Shown here: positions 61,796-64,000 of the stretch, one piece after another
Layout: every line of letters starts with the position of its first letter
Numbering within the stretch: the first letter of the stretch is position 1
Source: Gymnorhina tibicen
Lineage: Eukaryota; Chordata; Aves; Passeriformes; Artamidae
Direction of reading: 5' to 3'
Assembly: GCA_013399875.1 (NCBI GenBank)
Contig: VXAZ01009382.1
Span: 248,001 to 312,000 of the forward strand
Length of the DNA stretch: 64,000 bases
Notes under the pieces: model-generated
Told to the model about the DNA's origin: nothing
Database searches by the model: none
Seen by the model: only the letters and a program-made list of their open reading frames with translations
Program-made: the position numbers and the translations under genes

Positions 61796-64000
61796 AGCCT
61801 TATTCCAATCATAAAAGTCAAAAGTGGCAAGCCTATGGATAGCCACACCCTTTTGTATGGAAGAAAATAATTAGAAAAATATCTGATGTTGTACATAGCT
61901 CTTAATTTTATTTCATGTATATTTTTTGAATGAACTATAAAAAAATTTTCAGGTTTATGTTATATGATGTCTTCTTCAGGATCTCCACCAGCATCCTCCC
62001 ACACCCCAGGACTATATGAAGTTCATCTTTAGAAATATAATTGATTTTGTACTCAGGGTTGTGGGTGATAAGTATTAGCAATACTATTCGGGATGGGTCT
62101 TCTCCTTGCCAGAGTACAACATATAAAACTGTAAAATGTTAAACTTTTGGGACTGTTTTAATCTTCTGTTATCTGCTGAATAGTGTGTTTTCCTGTACAT
62201 CTTCATGTCACAAAAAAAAAAAAAAGTGTCTGGAAGTGCTGATGACTTCAGCAGAGATGATGTTTAGCTATTAATTTCTTACATACTCTTTTTGATTATT
62301 TAATTACTTTTTCTTTTCAAATTGCATTTAGCTGTCAGGATCATTTACTTCTAATAAAGGTTAGGCCAGTTAAATAGTTTGTCAGATAGAGAAATGACAC
62401 CTATTCATTTTGTCTAGTGAGACTTTTTTTGGTGGCCTTTTGTCCTGATATTCTGGGAGTTTATGAAAGATGTTATTACTTGATTCTTTGATTGATTGGT
62501 GTAGAGTAAATATACATGCAGAGAGTGAGATGAAGGACATGGTGTGCCTAAGGCTGGGAACAGCAAATGTAGGAGTGCAGGAAAGAATGTCAAATTTTAT
62601 GAAGGACTAATGAAAAAATTCAGGAAATATGACCAGTATCTTAAAGTAAACAAGGTAGAAACCTCATTTTAAATCACATTTCTGTGAGAACTGCATGCCA
62701 CATTATTTCTAAGCTTTTGTCACTAAAAAACCAAACCCCTGGAATTCTATGACATCTTCTCTAAGAACTCAACTAAGAAACAAATCAGTTGTTTAGATTT
62801 ACTATTTAATTAATCCTCAGAATTTTGGTCAAAATTTTAGATATGAGTATGGCATGGATTTAGTCTGTCCAAATTAGGCACCTTATAAATCAGATTCTAA
62901 TATCCCTTTCCCTTTCTTTAGTTCCTCAACAAGGGCAACAAGGGCAGAAAGACGTGGAAGTAGAAGGTAGGTGCTGTGTATTCTCAGCTGTAAAAGAAAT
63001 TTCCATTATCCATAAAGGAGGATGCTGCTTTACTTGTCTTGAGCCTACTGTTCTTCACCTTACTAGCTCTTTAATAATTTCAGGCTACCCAGTCAAAGTA
63101 AGCGGTTACTTCTGCTTTGAAAACAAACAGGGCTCATATTTTGTATTGTTTATACAATTTTCCGTTGGCCAATTTCCCAGAAATTCTATATTTCCTATTT
63201 AACTGTAAATGATGCATAGAAAATTGTATGGGTCTGTTTTTGCAGGAAAATGATGAATTTATAAGCTGATGAGCTGCAAAATTAATTTTATGACATTTTC
63301 AGTCATTTCAAAATTCCAGTTGCCTGCCAGCTGAAGTACTGACAGGTCTATCAAAAAGCACACCTGGGCTGGATTCACAAAATATGTTTTGTGCTGAACT
63401 GCATAATGGCCAGAATATAGGTATCTAAGCCAAAATCAGGAGCCCACAAGATCCTCTTCCAGAATTTAACTTAAGCCAACTGAGGTTCACTTGCTCTTGA
63501 ATGCTCTGGAGCTTGAAGTAGGGAGGCAGACAATAAGAGGCAGATGGAAATTCACTGATAAATCCTCTAAATGTATCTTGATCTTGTCTGCAAAAAGCTG
63601 AAGGCTGAGAAGTATGAAGTGCCTTAACATGGAATAATTCCACCCATCATGAAATCAGAAAATTTGGCAAATATATTTGCTTACACTAAGGCACAGTGTA
63701 AGCACTACTAAATGTCTTGGTTTGCTCTTGTTCATGACACTTTTGAACTCAGCCCTCAGCAAAGCTGTCTGTTCGGGTGACAGGGAAGAACTGCATTATT
63801 TTGAAGGACCTCTAAGCTTCAGAGGTATCTAATTCACTTGTATGATGAATGGATCCAACCCAGGGATCTGAGTCCGGTAGGATGGAAGAGAAATCTGCGA
63901 CCATGTTGCAGAAGATTGGTGTAATCTATTGGCCCATACCAGGTGAAGCAAGTGGACAGAATACTAATAAACCAGGCTTGAATCTCTAGTCACCTTTGGT

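Larger units (their letters stand above)
60216..64000. other. Unique AT-rich DNA, no confident gene
   Basis: Holds G10 and (TATC)n simple repeats, a coding-like minus-strand frame at 60669-60926, an imperfect 19-bp tandem pair at 61758-61795 and an A14 run at 62212-62225. No transposon or RNA gene was recognised up to the window end. Confidence 0.55.

Noticed and set aside
1..64000. tRNA, rRNA, snRNA or microRNA genes
   Set aside because: No A/B-box pair, cloverleaf or recognisable small RNA sequence was seen by eye. A covariance-model scan would be needed to exclude small hairpin RNAs.

Overview
This looks like nuclear DNA of a bird, most likely a songbird (passerine). The sequence is AT-rich and has no operons, Shine-Dalgarno sites or long reading frames. 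Its interspersed repeats are the avian set: 5'-truncated CR1 retrotransposon copies, several ending in the degenerate ATTCTRTG-type 3' octamers, and solitary LTRs of ERVL and other endogenous retrovirus families of the kind common in passerines. The call rests on remembered family consensus sequences, since no database search was possible.

Layout: 1-8.96 kb is unique AT-rich DNA with one CA-rich patch. From 8.97 to 11.27 kb is an insertion cluster: a plus-strand solo LTR, two overlapping-type CR1 3' ends on the minus strand, and a minus-strand LTR. A third solo LTR lies at 13.65-14.31 kb. Unique, in places very AT-rich DNA follows to 24.0 kb, where a perfect 49-bp tandem duplication abuts a CR1 reverse-transcriptase relic. 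A second cluster at 30.8-33.4 kb holds a CpG-rich 1.2-kb ERVL-type LTR, a CR1 tail and a second ERVL-type LTR. Further CR1 copies lie at 35.5, 41.5, 45.3, 55.5 and 59.75 kb. Simple repeats include an 8-bp-unit TATACATA-type array at 39.5 kb, (TG)12 next to a 48-bp pure A/T tract at 51.9 kb, and (TATC)n at 60.4 kb.

No confident protein-coding gene was found. The best candidate is a minus-strand exon at 33950-34246. It is open throughout, has a plausible branch site, acceptor and donor, is symmetric in phase 1-1, and shows a coding-like excess of G at first codon positions. I do not recognise its protein. Four weaker coding-like reading frames (1013-1258, 37146-37256, 55746-55970, 60669-60926) are listed at low confidence. 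The window reads as an intron or intergenic desert that has collected retroelements. I found no new multi-gene system. The most useful leads are the candidate exon, the CpG-rich LTR and the recent 49-bp duplication.
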